Assembly: GCA_032622095.1 (NCBI GenBank)
Contig: CP136064.1
Span: 50,844,073 to 50,908,072 of the forward strand
Direction of reading: 5' to 3'
DNA: 64,000 nucleotides
Source: Siphonodentalium dalli
Taxonomy: Eukaryota; Mollusca; Scaphopoda; Gadilida; Siphonodentaliidae
Part shown: one piece after another, positions 1 through 12,436 of the stretch
Position numbering within the stretch: the stretch's first letter is position 1
Layout: every line of letters starts with the position of its first letter
The notes under the pieces: generated by a model
Seen by the model: the letters and a program-made list of their open reading frames with translations, nothing else
Databases searched by the model: none
What the model was told of the DNA's origin: nothing
Program-made: the position numbers and the translations under genes

Positions 1-59
1 TGGGGTGTTAGGCGACAGAAAGGCTGTACTGGGATCACCACATGCACGACGCAACATAC

Positions 60-900
60 AACTTCTGTTTGGCCGAAATCGGCCAAGAGGGTTGACCAAT
101 GACATGGGTGCCATATTCGGACCCCTATGGACGACGTCCATTTTAATTTGATTGGGTCTTGCGGTGTTTTAACACACTATCTTACTGGCCGGCTTACAAT
201 ATTTTGTTATTAAATACTTTATTTTGTCAGAAATCGTCATGGGTTCCCTATTCGTATCCCTCTGAACAGAAACAGCTTATGTCAATGTTGCTGTACCTAC
301 ATGCATATACACTATATCGATAAAGCACCCGAAATTTGTCTTTTCGTGTGTTTCTTTATGTGGCGACCATTGTGGATCGGGTGGATGGATGTGGTTCGAA
401 AGGAGGCAGTCGTTGTGAATATTCTATGCAACACCCGTCGTTGGACCTAAATCGGTCAATGCTGGACTGAGAAATGATATGGTTGTCCTATTTTGACCCA
501 TCTGGGCGGCAGCCATTTTTTATTGGGTGGGGTGTTGGATGGGGCAGGGTGGTCATAAGGTGTAGTGGGACAATGTATGACAATGGCGCTGTAGCTACAT
601 GTATAGGGTACATCGATGAAGCACCGTGAGTCAAACTGCTCATGTGTTGCCTAAAGTTGGGCCATTTGAGTGTTGGATGGGGCAGGATGGTCAATATGTG
701 TAGTGTGCTGGGCCATCCGACAACATCGTTTGAAGGAAAGCGGCCAAGCTAGTGGGATGACCGAGTAATGACATGAATGGCCTATATATGGCCTATTCAG
801 ACCCATCTTAGCGGCGCCCATTTTGGATCGGGGTTGGTGTGCTTCAAAAGGGTGTCTTGCAGTAGACTGATTTCTGGTGTTTTATCGATGTAGCCTATAC
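60..900. repeat. Diverged repeat block (CCATTTTGGATCGGG type)
   Basis: Several degenerate copies of one unit can be read near 60-190, 225-400, 445-680 and 735-850. Each has a variant of a (G/C)GGCC(A/G)A start, a middle resembling ATGGCCTATTCAGACCC, and an end resembling CCATTTTGGATCGGG followed by GGGTGT. The same unit recurs near 26585-26920. Divergence is high, so this is an old family. I see no coding content. Confidence 0.5.
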
Positions 901-924
901 TATGTAGCTACATCGTTATTAACA

Positions 925-1062
925 TACGTTGACCCTCTACTATTGCGTTTAAACGCTATGAATTATTGCGCTAAAACGCAATGTAGTATTGCGTTTAAAT
1001 GCAGTGTTATTGCGTTCTAAACGTAATGTAGTATAGTTTTGCGTTTAAACGCAATAAAACAA
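925..1062. repeat. Short repeats of GCGTTTAAACGC palindrome
   Basis: Five or six copies of a roughly 20-30 bp unit built on ATTGCGTTTAAACGCAAT, some with substitutions such as GCGCTAAAACGC. The 12-mer GCGTTTAAACGC is its own reverse complement, so each unit is a small dyad. Function unknown. Confidence 0.55.
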
Positions 1063-1851
1063 TTTAATGTAATTATCCATGTGACCGCAATGGGCTTCCG
1101 TACCCCAATGTTCCGGGTTCCCAACTAACATTGGAAATTGCCAAGCTAATGTTGTGGCAGGCATGATATTCCCAACTAATGCAAAATTTTTATCAAAGTT
1201 TGGTCAACACTGAACACTATCGACACGTTTCTTTGGTAGCCGCATCAGTTAGTTTTTTGGTACACATTGAGACATATAGATAACCCTGCCTATACTAAAT
1301 GGTTTCTCACAATCAGCTATAAAGGTACACATTGGAATGGAATATTATTCATTTGGAGGGGTGTTGATGATAAATTAGCAGACGACAATGAGACTAAACG
1401 ATAATGAAAGTGTTGAAGAATTCATACTCATTGGAGGGAAATATTCCACGTCACTCGTATAAGTACAATAACTCCTGTAACATATAGCTACAGCTCATTC
1501 ACACCTGTCCCAAGTTCTGAAACGACGGTTTAGAGATTAGGTGACGCAGATTCCTGACCCAGCATGGATAACATCGGGCGCTTGCAGCCTGGTGATTCCC
1601 ACTCGGATTACCGTAATGTTAACTCTTTATTTACTAACTGGATTCTTCCATTCAGTTATAACAGTATATATTGGGATAGTATATTATTCATCTGTAGGAT
1701 AGGGGTGCTTAGGAAATATTAGCAGATGACAAACAGGCGAAATAATAATAATCAAGTGCAGAACGATGGAGGAAAATGTTAAGATATTAAGTTCAACGGT
1801 GGTTTTGTTGAATTGATTATCTAAATTGTTCTGTGGGAACTACTCGTCAAT
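1063..1851. other. No gene; weak diverged tandem duplication
   Basis: No ORF or RNA gene is recognisable. Two stretches, near 1310-1400 and 1650-1765, are similar (ATATTATTCAT, then GGGGTG, then ATTAGCAGA(C/T)GACAA), suggesting an old tandem duplication with a period of about 340 bp. Confidence 0.35.
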
Positions 1852-2413
1852 CAGGGGGGGGGGCGGAAAAAAATTTCAGGCACGTATGGCATTTTTTCCC
1901 TTTCGATCATTTTTTGTACCCACCCACCCCCACCGCCAAATTTATTTCCGTTTTCGGCAGTTTTTTCCGACCATTTTTTGACACCCACCCCCCTTTTAAC
2001 ACTAAAAACAGAGATTTGCGGGGGGGAATTCATTGTAAACAGCTGTATATGAATTTCTGTGCATACTATTTATCATGGATGTTAACATGGACATGTAAAT
2101 AGGAATGAGTCATTTTGAGGTCATTCGGCCAAAAAAACATGTGGCCATCTTGGATTTCAAAATTTGCAACAAAATACAACACGATAACTGCCTGCAGTCA
2201 GTTTACCAGTTAGAATTACATTATTTCTCTCATTCAAACTGATTCAAAGTGGTTTTGAAGCCCAACTCATTGCCAAAACACTAAAAAAAAAAACAAGCAG
2301 GAAATTATTTTTTTAGTTGCGGAAAAAATTGCTTGTTGGTGGCTTTGACCACCCACCCACCCCGGCATACGTGCCGGAAGAAATTTTTTCACCCCACCCC
2401 CCCCCCCCCCCTG
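1852..2413. mobile_element. Foldback element with CAGGGG/CCCCTG poly-G ends
   Basis: The left end reads CAGG plus a long G run, then GGAAAAAAATTTC and GGCACGTATG. The right end has CATACGTGCC, GAAATTTTTTC and a long C run ending CCTG. The ends are imperfect inverted repeats about 45-50 bp long. CAGGGG ends resemble hAT elements, but no 8 bp target duplication is visible. Short ORFs across it are low-complexity and not credible. Confidence 0.5.
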
Positions 2414-2590
2414 CAGGAGTATTTACATGATTAAAGTAGCTTGTTCGCGTCTAATAAATGTATGATTGCACCAGCTTCTATTCTCCATATATATTATGGA
2501 CAGAGCATTCGCGGTACTACAATCAACATTATGATTTATTACATTCTCAAAATTATATCTTACTAAAAAACACGGTTTAAAACTTGTGGT

Positions 2591-3091
2591 TTAAAGGTAC
2601 GGTTGGCCTTGGCGGTGGGTATCCTGTGAAAATATTTCCACCCGACAAAAACCGCCACAAACAGAAAGAACAACAAAATGTAGAAGACTTTCTCCGTATA
2701 CAAATAAGAAATATCGCATAAACAGTATGTTATTGTCATATTTTTGACCATTGTTATGTAAACAAAAGCATAAAAAGTTACTTTTCTGGTGTTTGTTTAT
2801 ATTATGATGATAAACATAAAGAGCGTTCTTTGTGGGTGAATTCCTTATATGGAACGAATAAAGAGCGTTTATGTCATTTGTGTGTGATTAGCCAGCAGCA
2901 TTGTGCTGTCTTCTATAACACAATCAGGCTCTTGCTAAGGTAACATATAGTAAATATTTATGATAACATGCTGTTTACGCGATGGTCATGGTATATATGA
3001 ACGAAACTGTGTGCGTTTTAATGTTTTTCTGTTTACGGTGATTGGAACAAATATGAATATTTTCGACAACTAAGGCCTCACGTGCCTTTAA
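2591..3091 (+). mobile_element. Family A TTAA-ended non-autonomous element, copy 1
   Basis: Bounded by TTAA at both ends, with termini TTAAAGGTACGGTTGG and CACGTGCCTTTAA. The inner ends contain AAATATTT-like inverted motifs. ATAAAGAGCGTT lies at 2816-2827 and 2858-2869. A TTAA boundary is the signature of piggyBac-type insertion. No transposase is encoded in these 501 bp. It is almost identical to the copy at 4566-5067. Confidence 0.75.
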
Positions 3092-4565
3092 ACAGGAGAT
3101 TAAACATATTGCGTTCTCTTGAAATATTATCACTATTATCAGTGAACAATGAATAAAATTGTAATTTATATGTGTGACTAATTGATTATCTTCACATATA
3201 CAATAAAATATTGCAACGCGGCGATGCAACATCATATATCCGCCACAGGTTATATCAAATATTCAGAATAATGAACTATATACCGGAATAACCCACAGGA
3301 AATAAAGCATTGCCCTTCCCACACACAAACACATCACATTGAACGTATACAGCGCTCTTGATTTATTTTTGCACGCTAAAGGAGTATCTATTAATACTAG
3401 TTTCTAAAGAGCTCTCATAACAAGTAACGAGCGGTCGCAATCTCGTGGTAAAATCCCGAACAAAATCTCGGGAAGTCAATACATAACGCATTATTATGTA
3501 TGAAACGTCTAATTACGCTGAAATATTTGGTGCATGCACTGTGTTAGTGTGCCAACCATCGATTTAAAGTCGGTAATTAGACTGGAATAAATGGGCAATG
3601 GGGCATCGGTTGTGTGGTTTCGTGCATCGAGCATGAATCTGTGTAACAATTGTGTTGCATGGTTGAATGACACCGCGAACATAACTACATATTACATAAA
3701 ACAAAATATTTGCACTCAGAACATGGGATAGCACAGCGCGTACCACGATTGTCAGAGATTCCAACTTAACATATTCAAGCCGGATTCGTCATCTCCAAGT
3801 TAAACCGGGTTTAAACCTACATTTAATATCCAGCCAAATCGGGGCTATATTAGGGGTCAGTTGTGGTCGTTCAGTGGCTAGCCGATTGACAACTCTATTC
3901 GGTGAGATGAACATACAATCAAACTACCCAGTCACCAGGCGGACCACAAACCGGCTGGTGGAATGGTTATTAGCAGGCACTTCATTGACGCATATTTTGC
4001 AAGAGCACGCTTATAACAACTCTCGTGTGCATCAACTGTTACATGATAACAAAGAAGCCAGTTTTTGTGTGGTATACGTTTGATTTTCTTCGTCTTAAAT
4101 GTCTGTAAATACTAATTATCCTTGTATTGGGTTCTAGTTCATTATCTGTAAGCTCTCTGTATTACGGAGGAAATAAAGGTATATATATTATATTAGACGC
4201 GCCATAAATTGAGATTGGTTACAGCTCCAATGACTGATCTGATAATGTAACAGTTGTAAATAGAGGTCCAGAAATATTCGTCATCTCATGTCCAACCTCC
4301 CGAAACCTGGTTTAGCTGGACCGTCGAATTATATGATTTAGTTGCCGATTTACGGCAAACATAAACACTTGTCCCACATATTTTGCAGATGTGAGCGCTT
4401 CGATTATACTAGTCAAGTAGGATTATTTAGTTCGACTATAAAGAGTCACTACTACTAAACGATGGGTATTACTGCACCAGGTTTAAACCAGCGAAGACGA
4501 ATGCGTCACTCAGACCTGCAATCTCGGTTGTTGTTTTGCCACGGATTTAGATGTCAAACAGCGGT
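3092..4565. other. No recognisable feature
   Basis: AT-rich sequence between family A copies 1 and 2. ORFs here, up to 69 codons, lack recognisable motifs. No RNA gene or clear repeat was seen. Confidence 0.4.
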
Positions 4566-5067
4566 TTAAAGGTACGGTTGGCCTCGGCGGTGGGTATCCT
4601 GTGAAAATATTTCCACCCGACAAAAACCGCCACAAACAGAAAGAACAACAAAATGTAGACAGACTTTCTCCGTATACAAATAAGAAATATCGCATAAACA
4701 GTATGTTATTGTCATATTTTTGACCATTGTTATGTAAACAAAAGCATAAAAAGTTACTTTTCTGGTGTTTGTTTATATTATGATGATAAACATAAAGAGC
4801 GTTCTTTGTGGGCGAATTCCTTATATGGAACGAATAAAGAGCGTTTATGTCATTTGTGTGTGATTAGCCAGCAGCATTGTGCTGTCTTCTATAACACAAT
4901 CAGGCTCTTGCTAAGGTAAAATATAGTAAATCTTTATGATAACATGCTGTTTACGCGATGGTCATGGTATATATGAACGAAACTGTGTGCGTTTTAATGT
5001 TTTTCTGTTTACGGTGATTGGAACAAATATGAATATTTTCGACAACTAAGGCCTCACGTGCCTTTAA
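4566..5067 (+). mobile_element. Family A TTAA-ended element, copy 2
   Basis: Same orientation and nearly the same sequence as copy 1, with TTAA at 4566-4569 and 5064-5067. I count only a handful of differences over 502 bp, for example an extra CA near the TAGACAGAC stretch and a few substitutions. The flanks are unrelated, so this is an independent insertion rather than a tandem duplication. Confidence 0.75.
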
Positions 5068-5426
5068 ACCTACATATCTAAACTGGAGATAACGTTTTCG
5101 GCCCAAGAGTTTTCGGTTCTTTTGTTGTTGGGTGGCGTTAACAATGCCTTCATTATTCGACATCAAACATATAAGAATTAATATATATGCTTTGAGATCA
5201 CTACCGATGTCAACATTTCGTAAACACGAAGTTGTAATCTTTGACTGAAATAAATTAGAAGTCATTCTTCAAATACAACTTTTATATGTTTAAATGTTGA
5301 ATCATGTGGGCAGGATTAACGCCTTACAACAATAATTCAATCTCTTCATGTGTTAATTGCCTAAAGTTGGGTCATTTTTGATCGAGTGGGGTCTTGGGTT
5401 GATTCCTGTGTTTTAAACTCGAACGG
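5068..5426. other. No recognisable feature
   Basis: Short AT-rich spacer between family A copy 2 and the paired-hairpin module. No credible ORF, RNA or repeat was seen. Confidence 0.35.
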
Positions 5427-5654
5427 CCCTGTGCCAATGCATTCTCTTACATATGCGAGTCGACCATAGGTCGCCTCGCATATATAAGAGAATGCATTGG
5501 CTTAACACATTAAAAATTATAAAATTGTTAAAGAATGTAAGAAAAAATGATAAAAAGTGTTAAAAAAAGATATTTTTAAGCCAATGCATTCTCTTATATA
5601 TGCAAGGCGACCTATGGTCGACTCGCATATATAAGAGAATGCATTGGCACAGGG
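5427..5654. mobile_element. Family C paired-hairpin module, copy 1
   Basis: Begins CCCTGTGCCAATGC and ends GCATTGGCACAGGG. Each end is a roughly 65 bp hairpin with stem CCAATGCATTCTCTTATA and an inner dyad CGACC-ATA-GGTCG. An AT-rich spacer separates the hairpins. The right hairpin is the reverse complement of the left, so the whole module is also a foldback. No coding capacity. This copy has no outer TTAACCC arms. Confidence 0.8.
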
Positions 5655-7820
5655 CATAACAATTTGTTTTTATAACGAGCACCATTAACTTATTCTGTTT
5701 TTTTTAATGAGAAATCTATGCTATATATTTTATCTAGACTCATTGTTTCATTTTTTATTTATGTTTTTAACCTAGTTTTTATCCTAGTTGGATACTTTTT
5801 TAAAAATCACTTGTACTTTTATTTTATGTTCTTGATATTACTGTAAAGTGCATTGAAACTAAATATTGTAGAATGCATTCTTTAAATGTAAATAGAATAA
5901 TATAATAATAATAATAATAATAATGAAAATTGTGCATGAGCTAGCAGCTGAAACGACGGTAAACTCCAACAAGCCTAACCACCCCATGCAACATTTCATA
6001 CATAACGTTCTGCACATTGATGTGAAATCCATAGAACCATACGACACCATGACCATATCGCGTATTGTATCGTAATATGGCGGCATCGAATGTAGGGTAT
6101 AGTCAATTATCAGCGGTGTATGTGACCTATAGATAATATATATTATAAAATTGTATTACCCACGAATTAAACTTTTGATAAGAATTATGGCATAGCTCAA
6201 AGCTCACAATCTCCTCTATGTTATTCCATATGTGTGTGGGGAGATGGGGTAAAATGAGATCAATTAATGTATTGATTCTTTCCTCTTTCCAATTTTCCGT
6301 CGGCTGTTTACAAAGCAGATATGTCATATAGGAAAGGTAATACAAACGCTCTTTATCAAACTATGTTTTAGAAAAAGTGACAATTTTCTATAGAGAATAT
6401 TATTGGTATTGAGTTTATGGCCACGCCCATATGTCGTGATTTTCAAGGCTGTCCAAATTTTTGTCATGTTTTTTTTGCAGGGGTGGGATGACCATTGTAC
6501 AGCATACTGTATATATGATATACATACCCGTAACGATGACACCCATTAATGCGAGTGTGCTAATGAAAACGTAGTTATATATATATCCATGGTATCACAA
6601 CCGCATAAAACATCTGCATAAAAATAATAAAAAAGTTACTCTAAGTCTTGTTAGCCGAGTCATATAATTCATTCTTTCGACTAAATATATCCTAATTAAC
6701 ACAAGTTTACGACGGATGGATAATTCAAAATACCACAACAGTTTTGGTATGGACTATGTCACAATACACTACTTCATTCGTTTTGGATAAGACACATCTT
6801 CAGAGATATATTAAAGATACATAATCCGATTCGATGGTACCCATATCATCCATCTACAACAACAATAACAACAACGGAATTTCACCAAAAGCCGATTTAG
6901 TAATGAAAATTAGTTTAATACCAATAAATGCATCAATACCAATCACGATATCATATTTGCCGAAAAAATCCTATAATAAGTAGTTTTCTTGGCAGTTTAG
7001 TGGATGGTCGAGTGTGGTTTACAACTTCCATATATGGTGATTCCTAGTTCAAATTGGAATTCCCCAAACGCATGCTATCACAAATGTTAACAGTGTTTCC
7101 ACGTGTAACCAGCGTGGTTCCATATAACATGTCTATTTGCATGAATAAAACCTTATTACCGATTCGTAAATAAATATATGTATGTATCCGCATGTCAATG
7201 ATCACTACATATCGTATTCTTGTTGATAGCGATACTTTTCATCGTCTCATATTCCGAAAATTAATTATGTAATTTACGATCGCCACTGATAGCACAGCGA
7301 GTAATAACTTTATCGTTGTTCTATACCAAGCTAGATAATTACATAATTCGGCCGAATAACAAGAATATGTTTGCAATCCTGAGATTACTCAAATGCAATC
7401 ACAGATTAATGTAGCTGTGTTAGATGTCGACAACATTGAGCTCATAACTATGATGACGACCAGATGGGGTCTGTAAATCAAAGCTGTATTTTGTTGAATT
7501 TTGATAGAACTGCATGGTTGGGTTTATTTAGGGGATAAGCATGCTGTCTGATATGAATTTCGTTTATCGGTATAGGTTTTACGATAGGAAATGAAGTTCT
7601 ACCGTCCACTATAGAAGCCGGTTAAACGGATAGTTTTCATCGGAAAACACAGCGATAAATGTCCCAAAATAATACCAGACAACATGCTTGTCCCCATTCT
7701 AATTCACATGCAATAACCAGGAGAATCTGCCAAGGATTCACTGAACTGGACATGGTTGAAGCTCATGGCATCATCTCTCCTAAAATTGTGCTCCGCGCTA
7801 TGGAGAGATATATATGTAGT
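5655..7820. other. No gene; one short microsatellite
   Basis: AT-rich DNA with an (ATA)n microsatellite at about 5896-5926. A single AACGCTCTTTAT motif lies near 6337-6348, the reverse complement of ATAAAGAGCGTT found in families A and B. ORFs of 60-75 codons show no motifs. Confidence 0.4.
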
Positions 7821-8464
7821 TCTATCTAATATATATTTTGGAACTTCTGTCTGTTTGTTTGTTGTTTGTTTGTTAGCTATGGCCGGGAAAACGGCTGGAC
7901 AGATTGAGCTCAAACTTCCAATCTAAGGTTAAAAACACACGCGGGCAGTGTTTACCGCCGTTTTGGAGAAGCTCAGAGCACCCATTATCCACTCCCAGTC
8001 ACAAAAATTACCGCCATTGGCACGGTGGGTTTAATCGCGTTTATAGTTAAAGAGCGTTCGTATCCACAGTGTCGTTGATAAAGAGCGTATGTGTGTAATG
8101 TGATTCTTACGTCTGGGTCTGGGCGTGTGCGTGTAAGACTGTATCCAGACATGAGCGTGTTGTGTGACGTACTTAGGGCTTTCCGCCCGAGGTGATCTTC
8201 ACCTTGAAACGGGTACCCACAAACGTACCTCTTTTAGGGACGGGTACCATCACTGGACGGGTACCATCATTTCTCTTGATTAAAAAGGCAGAATTAACTC
8301 AAATTAAATTAAAAAATTAACGGATTTCGACGAAATTTGATACCTAGGGATACTTTTATCGGGGGAGTGTTTTCGACGGGTAAAATCGTGACCCCGACCT
8401 GACCTTGACCTTCAAAATGGTCAATTCAAGGTCAAAGCCCGGACGAAGTCGGGTCACCTGCTAG
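7821..8464 (+). mobile_element. Helentron/Helitron-like non-autonomous element, ERRE-type core
   Basis: Starts TCTATCTAATATATATTTTG, followed by a GTTT/GTCT-rich microsatellite and a GAAAACGGC block. It ends with a hairpin from GCCCGGACGAAGTCGGGT, then CACCTG and terminal CTAG before T. A TC start, 3' hairpin, CTAG|T end and absence of terminal inverted repeats or target duplication fit Helitron-like elements. The last 200 bp match 53090-53894, including TGACCTTGACCT at 8400-8411. No Rep/helicase is encoded. Confidence 0.65.
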
Positions 8465-9270
8465 TATTCTATATTTATGGAAATAACAGGAACCATCCAA
8501 CGGAATCCACGAAATTCATCGTATCGAATCCATATTACGCCAATTGAACATCGGATATGCATAATTATATTACAGTATAACTAATTATGTTTCGTGGGCA
8601 ATTTGCGCCAAGGTATTACACTACTGAATGACCATTGCCATTGCATTGCACGTCGGTGTTCAAGGGTGCAAATCGAACTTCGAAGTATAGTGAACAACGG
8701 TTCTCTGTATTTAATACCGCTGTCAATTACGCCATTACGACATCCGTGGATTCGTTTCAAAGATATCTTTCAATTAAAACTAGTTGTCTGAATAACATTC
8801 CCGACATTAAATTAAGCCGATGTGCAATTCAATCATCCTTCGAATTTTCCGCTGTATAATTTGTTGTCCGTAGGAACGAAGCTATTTGCGAGGAACCGTG
8901 TAACCTATTTTTCTTTTATCAGTGAGCAGACCTCTGGCGTCAAGCTACGTAAATTCATATCGTTTTACGACAGCTACACCTGGGTAACTAACCAATCAGC
9001 GCCGGCGACATTGGATTGACATGATAGGAAGCTGAATGAGTGAATTAGAATTAGGGTTTTCGTCGCAAGACCATATCGCTATGTTTCCAGGTTTACGATT
9101 GCAAGAAAGGTCCAAAGAGGGTTAACTTCACCCGAAATTCACCGGAAACCAACTCACAAACTTGTCCATATACGCGATTTAGGTTACTTGCCCTGTGCGT
9201 TGATCACAAATTCGAACAACTAATGTGCCATGCCCATTTTTGAAGTCATTTGTTTCGATCTTCGAAGATT
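8465..9270. other. No recognisable feature
   Basis: Unassigned sequence with overlapping ORFs of 65-74 codons at 8594-9019 in different frames. None has a recognisable domain, and they are not consistent with one protein. Confidence 0.35.
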
Positions 9271-9398
9271 CATATATATGGCGATATATAAGAGAATGCA
9301 TTGGCTTATAAGATCGAGATAAATATTGTTAGGTCAATGCATTCTCTTATATATGCGAGGCGACTCGCATATATATAAGAGAAAGCATTGGCACAGGG
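9271..9398. mobile_element. Family C module, truncated copy
   Basis: The first hairpin is eroded to GCGATATATAAGAGAATGCA, followed by CTTATAAGATCGAGATAAAT and a second hairpin ending GCATTGGCACAGGG. It resembles the copy at 12243-12406, including the spacer, so the two form a subfamily. Confidence 0.6.
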
Positions 9399-10055
9399 TT
9401 TTCATAAAATTCAGGAAGCTCCAGTCATCAAAGGGTTAAGAGAGACATTGTTGCTTTGTCAGGTTGGAGGAACTGAAAACTCATTAGATAATTTGTGGGG
9501 TGTAAAATTGATAGTGTTCTTTAATCGCAGATTCCTTATTCAGATAACACAAAGAGAGTTCTTCGGAATAACCACATCGTGAACAGAACTATCGTTGTAA
9601 TAAGGTACATGTAAATTTATGAGCGAGGTGATCAGTGTTTCGGTGTTCGCAGTTCGGGATATCAGTTTTTCGACCTGACCCCGTCTGACGGTGCATAGAC
9701 GAGTGCATTACTTTTAACACATTACTAGGGTGGAGTTCGCTGATGCAGAATGACTGCAGGTCGTGCTGGTATGGGTATATTAATATGTACCCTCATGCAA
9801 ATGATGCAATGCTATAAAACTAGTGCAATCCGAACCAAATTATCTCTTCTACCAGTTTCTCTTTACCTGCTCTGACTTAATTTGATATTGGCATGGTTCT
9901 TACTAACTTTACGACTGTATTCATGTATGTGATAATACAAGAAATGTGTACATGCTATACGAGCATCGAATTTATTACTATCATACCATAGAGCACAAAG
10001 CGTTATCTTCTTTTTATATCTTTAGGAGAGAGCTTCCGGGAAATTACGACTGCTA
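9399..10055. other. No gene; start of diverged duplicated segment
   Basis: Near 9399-9445 the sequence after the family C copy (TTTTC, AGTCATC, AAGGGTTAA) matches the sequence after the 12.3 kb copy, suggesting an old duplication. An ORF at 9388-9582 overlaps the repeat and is not credible. Confidence 0.35.
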
Positions 10056-10467
10056 TTAACCCTTTACCCAACAGAACGGCCCTGTGCCAATGCATTCTCT
10101 TATATATGCGAGTCGACCATAGGTCGCCTCGCATATATAAGAGAATGCATTGGCTTAACACATATTAAAAATGATAAAATTGTCAAAGAATGTAGAAACA
10201 ATATTATAAAAATTGTTAAAAAATGCATTCTCTTATATATGCAAGGCCAATGCATTCTCTTATATATGCGAGGCGACCTATGGTCGACTCGCATATATAA
10301 GAGAATGCATTGGCACAGTGCATAACTATAACCATCACAATGTGGTCAATGAACCGGTTCCAATGATATCCATATTTGTATGGTTTTATTGAGACAGACC
10401 GAAGATATTTTAGGCTGTTGAAGCTTTATTTGGGCGTTTTTGGCCGTTTTGTTGGGTAAAGGGTTAA
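10056..10467. mobile_element. TTAA-ended carrier with family C module
   Basis: Outer termini are TTAACCCTTTACCCAACA and its reverse complement TGTTGGGTAAAGGGTTAA, each with TTAA. Inside, 10080-10320 is a full family C paired-hairpin module, and the right arm is unique carrier sequence. At 412 bp it encodes no transposase. The same carrier with the module in the same place occurs at 46937-47341. TTAA flanks suggest piggyBac-type insertion. Confidence 0.8.
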
Positions 10468-10579
10468 AGGGATTCAAGAGGTTCGAAGTGGGTTCATGCT
10501 AAATGACACAAAAGTCTGTAAATCAAACTATCATCAACAAGAACATAAAATAACTAAATTGACTTTGTTCTGAATTACA

Positions 10580-11045
10580 TTAAAGGCACGTGATCACCGT
10601 AAACAGAAAAACATTAAAACGCATACAGTTTCGTTCATATATACCATGACCATCACGTAACCAGCATGTTATCATAAAGACCTACTATATTTTACCTAAG
10701 CAAGAGTCTGATTGTGTTACAGAAGACAGCACAATGCTACTGGCTAATCACACACAAATGGCACAAACGCTCGTTATTAGTTCCATATCAGGAATTCACT
10801 AACAAAGAACGCTCTTTATGTTTACCATCATAATATAAACAAACATCAGAAAAGTAACTTTTTATGCTTTTGTTTACATAACAATGGTCAAACATTTGAC
10901 AATAACATACTGTTTATGCGATATTTCTTATTTGTATACGGACAAAGTCTGTCTACGTTTTGATGTTCTTTCTGTTTGTGGCGGATTTTGACGGGTGGAA
11001 ATATTTTCACAGGATACTCACTGCCAAGGCCAATCGTACCTTTAA
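10580..11045 (-). mobile_element. Family A element, inverted copy 3
   Basis: Runs from TTAAAGGCACGTG to GTACCTTTAA, the reverse of copies 1 and 2. It is 466 bp because a block of about 37 bp is missing between ACGTGA and TCACCG at the first end. It interrupts the diverged segment that is repeated at 12.4-13.0 kb. Confidence 0.7.
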
Positions 11046-11450
11046 TAATAATTTACTCTCCAATAATGAGATTTCGCATATTAAAACCATTGTTAAGTAA
11101 AAAGTGGAATTCCGATAAAAGTCCAATAGTCCATGCAATTCGATACATATACCAAAGTTTAATAAACACTTGAAGGTCAAAGCATCGAAAATTATTCTGA
11201 AAATCATTCAGACTAAAATATTTGAACATACTACATGATTTGCGATGTGTAACAGTTCTATTTATATAACAATGGATTCAACACGCGAAATTTCGTTATT
11301 GGAGAACTATCAATAATGAATATAAGAACAAAGTTTATCTATATACATGTATGTCTCCATGTTCTTCTTGGTGTTGATGTTTTTACAGACTATTATATTG
11401 TTTGCACATTTACCCACTGATAGTGCCGTGGGTACCTTTAACTATTAGAA
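11046..11450. repeat. Diverged segmental repeat, copy 1 (second half)
   Basis: Continues 10468-10579 across the family A insertion. Matches to 12600-13015 include CTCCAATAA, AAAGTCCAAT, CCAAAGTTTA, CGC(G/A)AAATTTCGTT and GCACATTTACCCACT. Order is conserved and identity is low. No ORF is shared, so this is probably an old repeat or duplication. Confidence 0.5.
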
Positions 11451-11882
11451 ATATGTTGAGCTTCCTGGGTCGCATAATTCCCGAGAGGTCAGAAACTTTC
11501 TCATTCACGAGGAAGCCGTATAGTATTACTTCAATATAGACTGAAATTGTTGAAGTTGCTTCTCGAATGTTCACGTGCGTTCGCTAAATCGTGGGAAAAT
11601 ACGCCCATGATGATTCCAACAAAGGGCCATAACTCTGGCAGGCGAAATCCAAACTTGAATTGTATTTTGGGCTAGTAAACTCACATACCAAATTTCATTC
11701 CATTCAGTTCACACTTACCAAAGTTATCACCCGGTAACGAAAAAAGCGAACGGACGGACGCACGGGCCGCGTATAAAAATACAATTGTACAAACGATGGT
11801 GTGCATTCGAGGGCTCGCATAGCATAATTATATACATGTAAGAGAAAACATTTCTATCACAATATTTACATTGACCTTGTAA

Positions 11883-11950
11883 ACCAGTGCATTCTCTTGC
11901 GAGGGGCTCTATGTTGGAGGCTCGCATTTATAAGAGAATGCACTGCACAG
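11883..11950. mobile_element. Family C single-hairpin remnant
   Basis: A single hairpin, CAGTGCATTCTCTTGCGAG to GAGAATGCACTGCACAGG, with a shortened centre. This looks like a decayed half module. Confidence 0.55.
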
Positions 11951-12242
11951 GCTCTTTAATACTGCACCAGCAGCCATTCGATACCTGATGTTGTGGGAAG
12001 GGATGGTGAGAATTGTTTTCGGAAACGGTTCACACATATAGCATATACCTATATGGGTATAGCACATATATAAATGCATATTTGTCTTCGCATTTGATAC
12101 AATGTATATATAGTTCCAGATTCAGCCTCAAATTCGAATGTTCGTGTATTTCATAAGCCCCGATACATGCATGTTGATGTACTCTTTGAAATATGTTTTG
12201 TCCCTTTCACGACGGGAGCAACGCTGGTGCAGCATTAAATAC

Positions 12243-12406
12243 CATGTGCCAGTACGTTATCAGTAGCCATAGGAAGCCACACATACATAAGAGAATGCAC
12301 TGGCTTACAAGATCAAGGTAAATATTGTTAGGCCAATGCATTCTCTTATATGTGCGAGGCGCCCTATGGGTGACTCGCATATATAAGATAATGCATTGGC
12401 ACATGG
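12243..12406. mobile_element. Family C module, diverged copy
   Basis: Left hairpin diverged (CATGTGCCAGT to GAGAATGCACTGGC) and right hairpin better preserved (CCAATGCATTCTC to GCATTGGCACATGG). The spacer TTACAAGATCAAGGTAAAT matches the 9.3 kb copy. Confidence 0.6.
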
Positions 12407-12436
12407 TTTTCGCTAACTTTAAGGAATTACAGTCAT

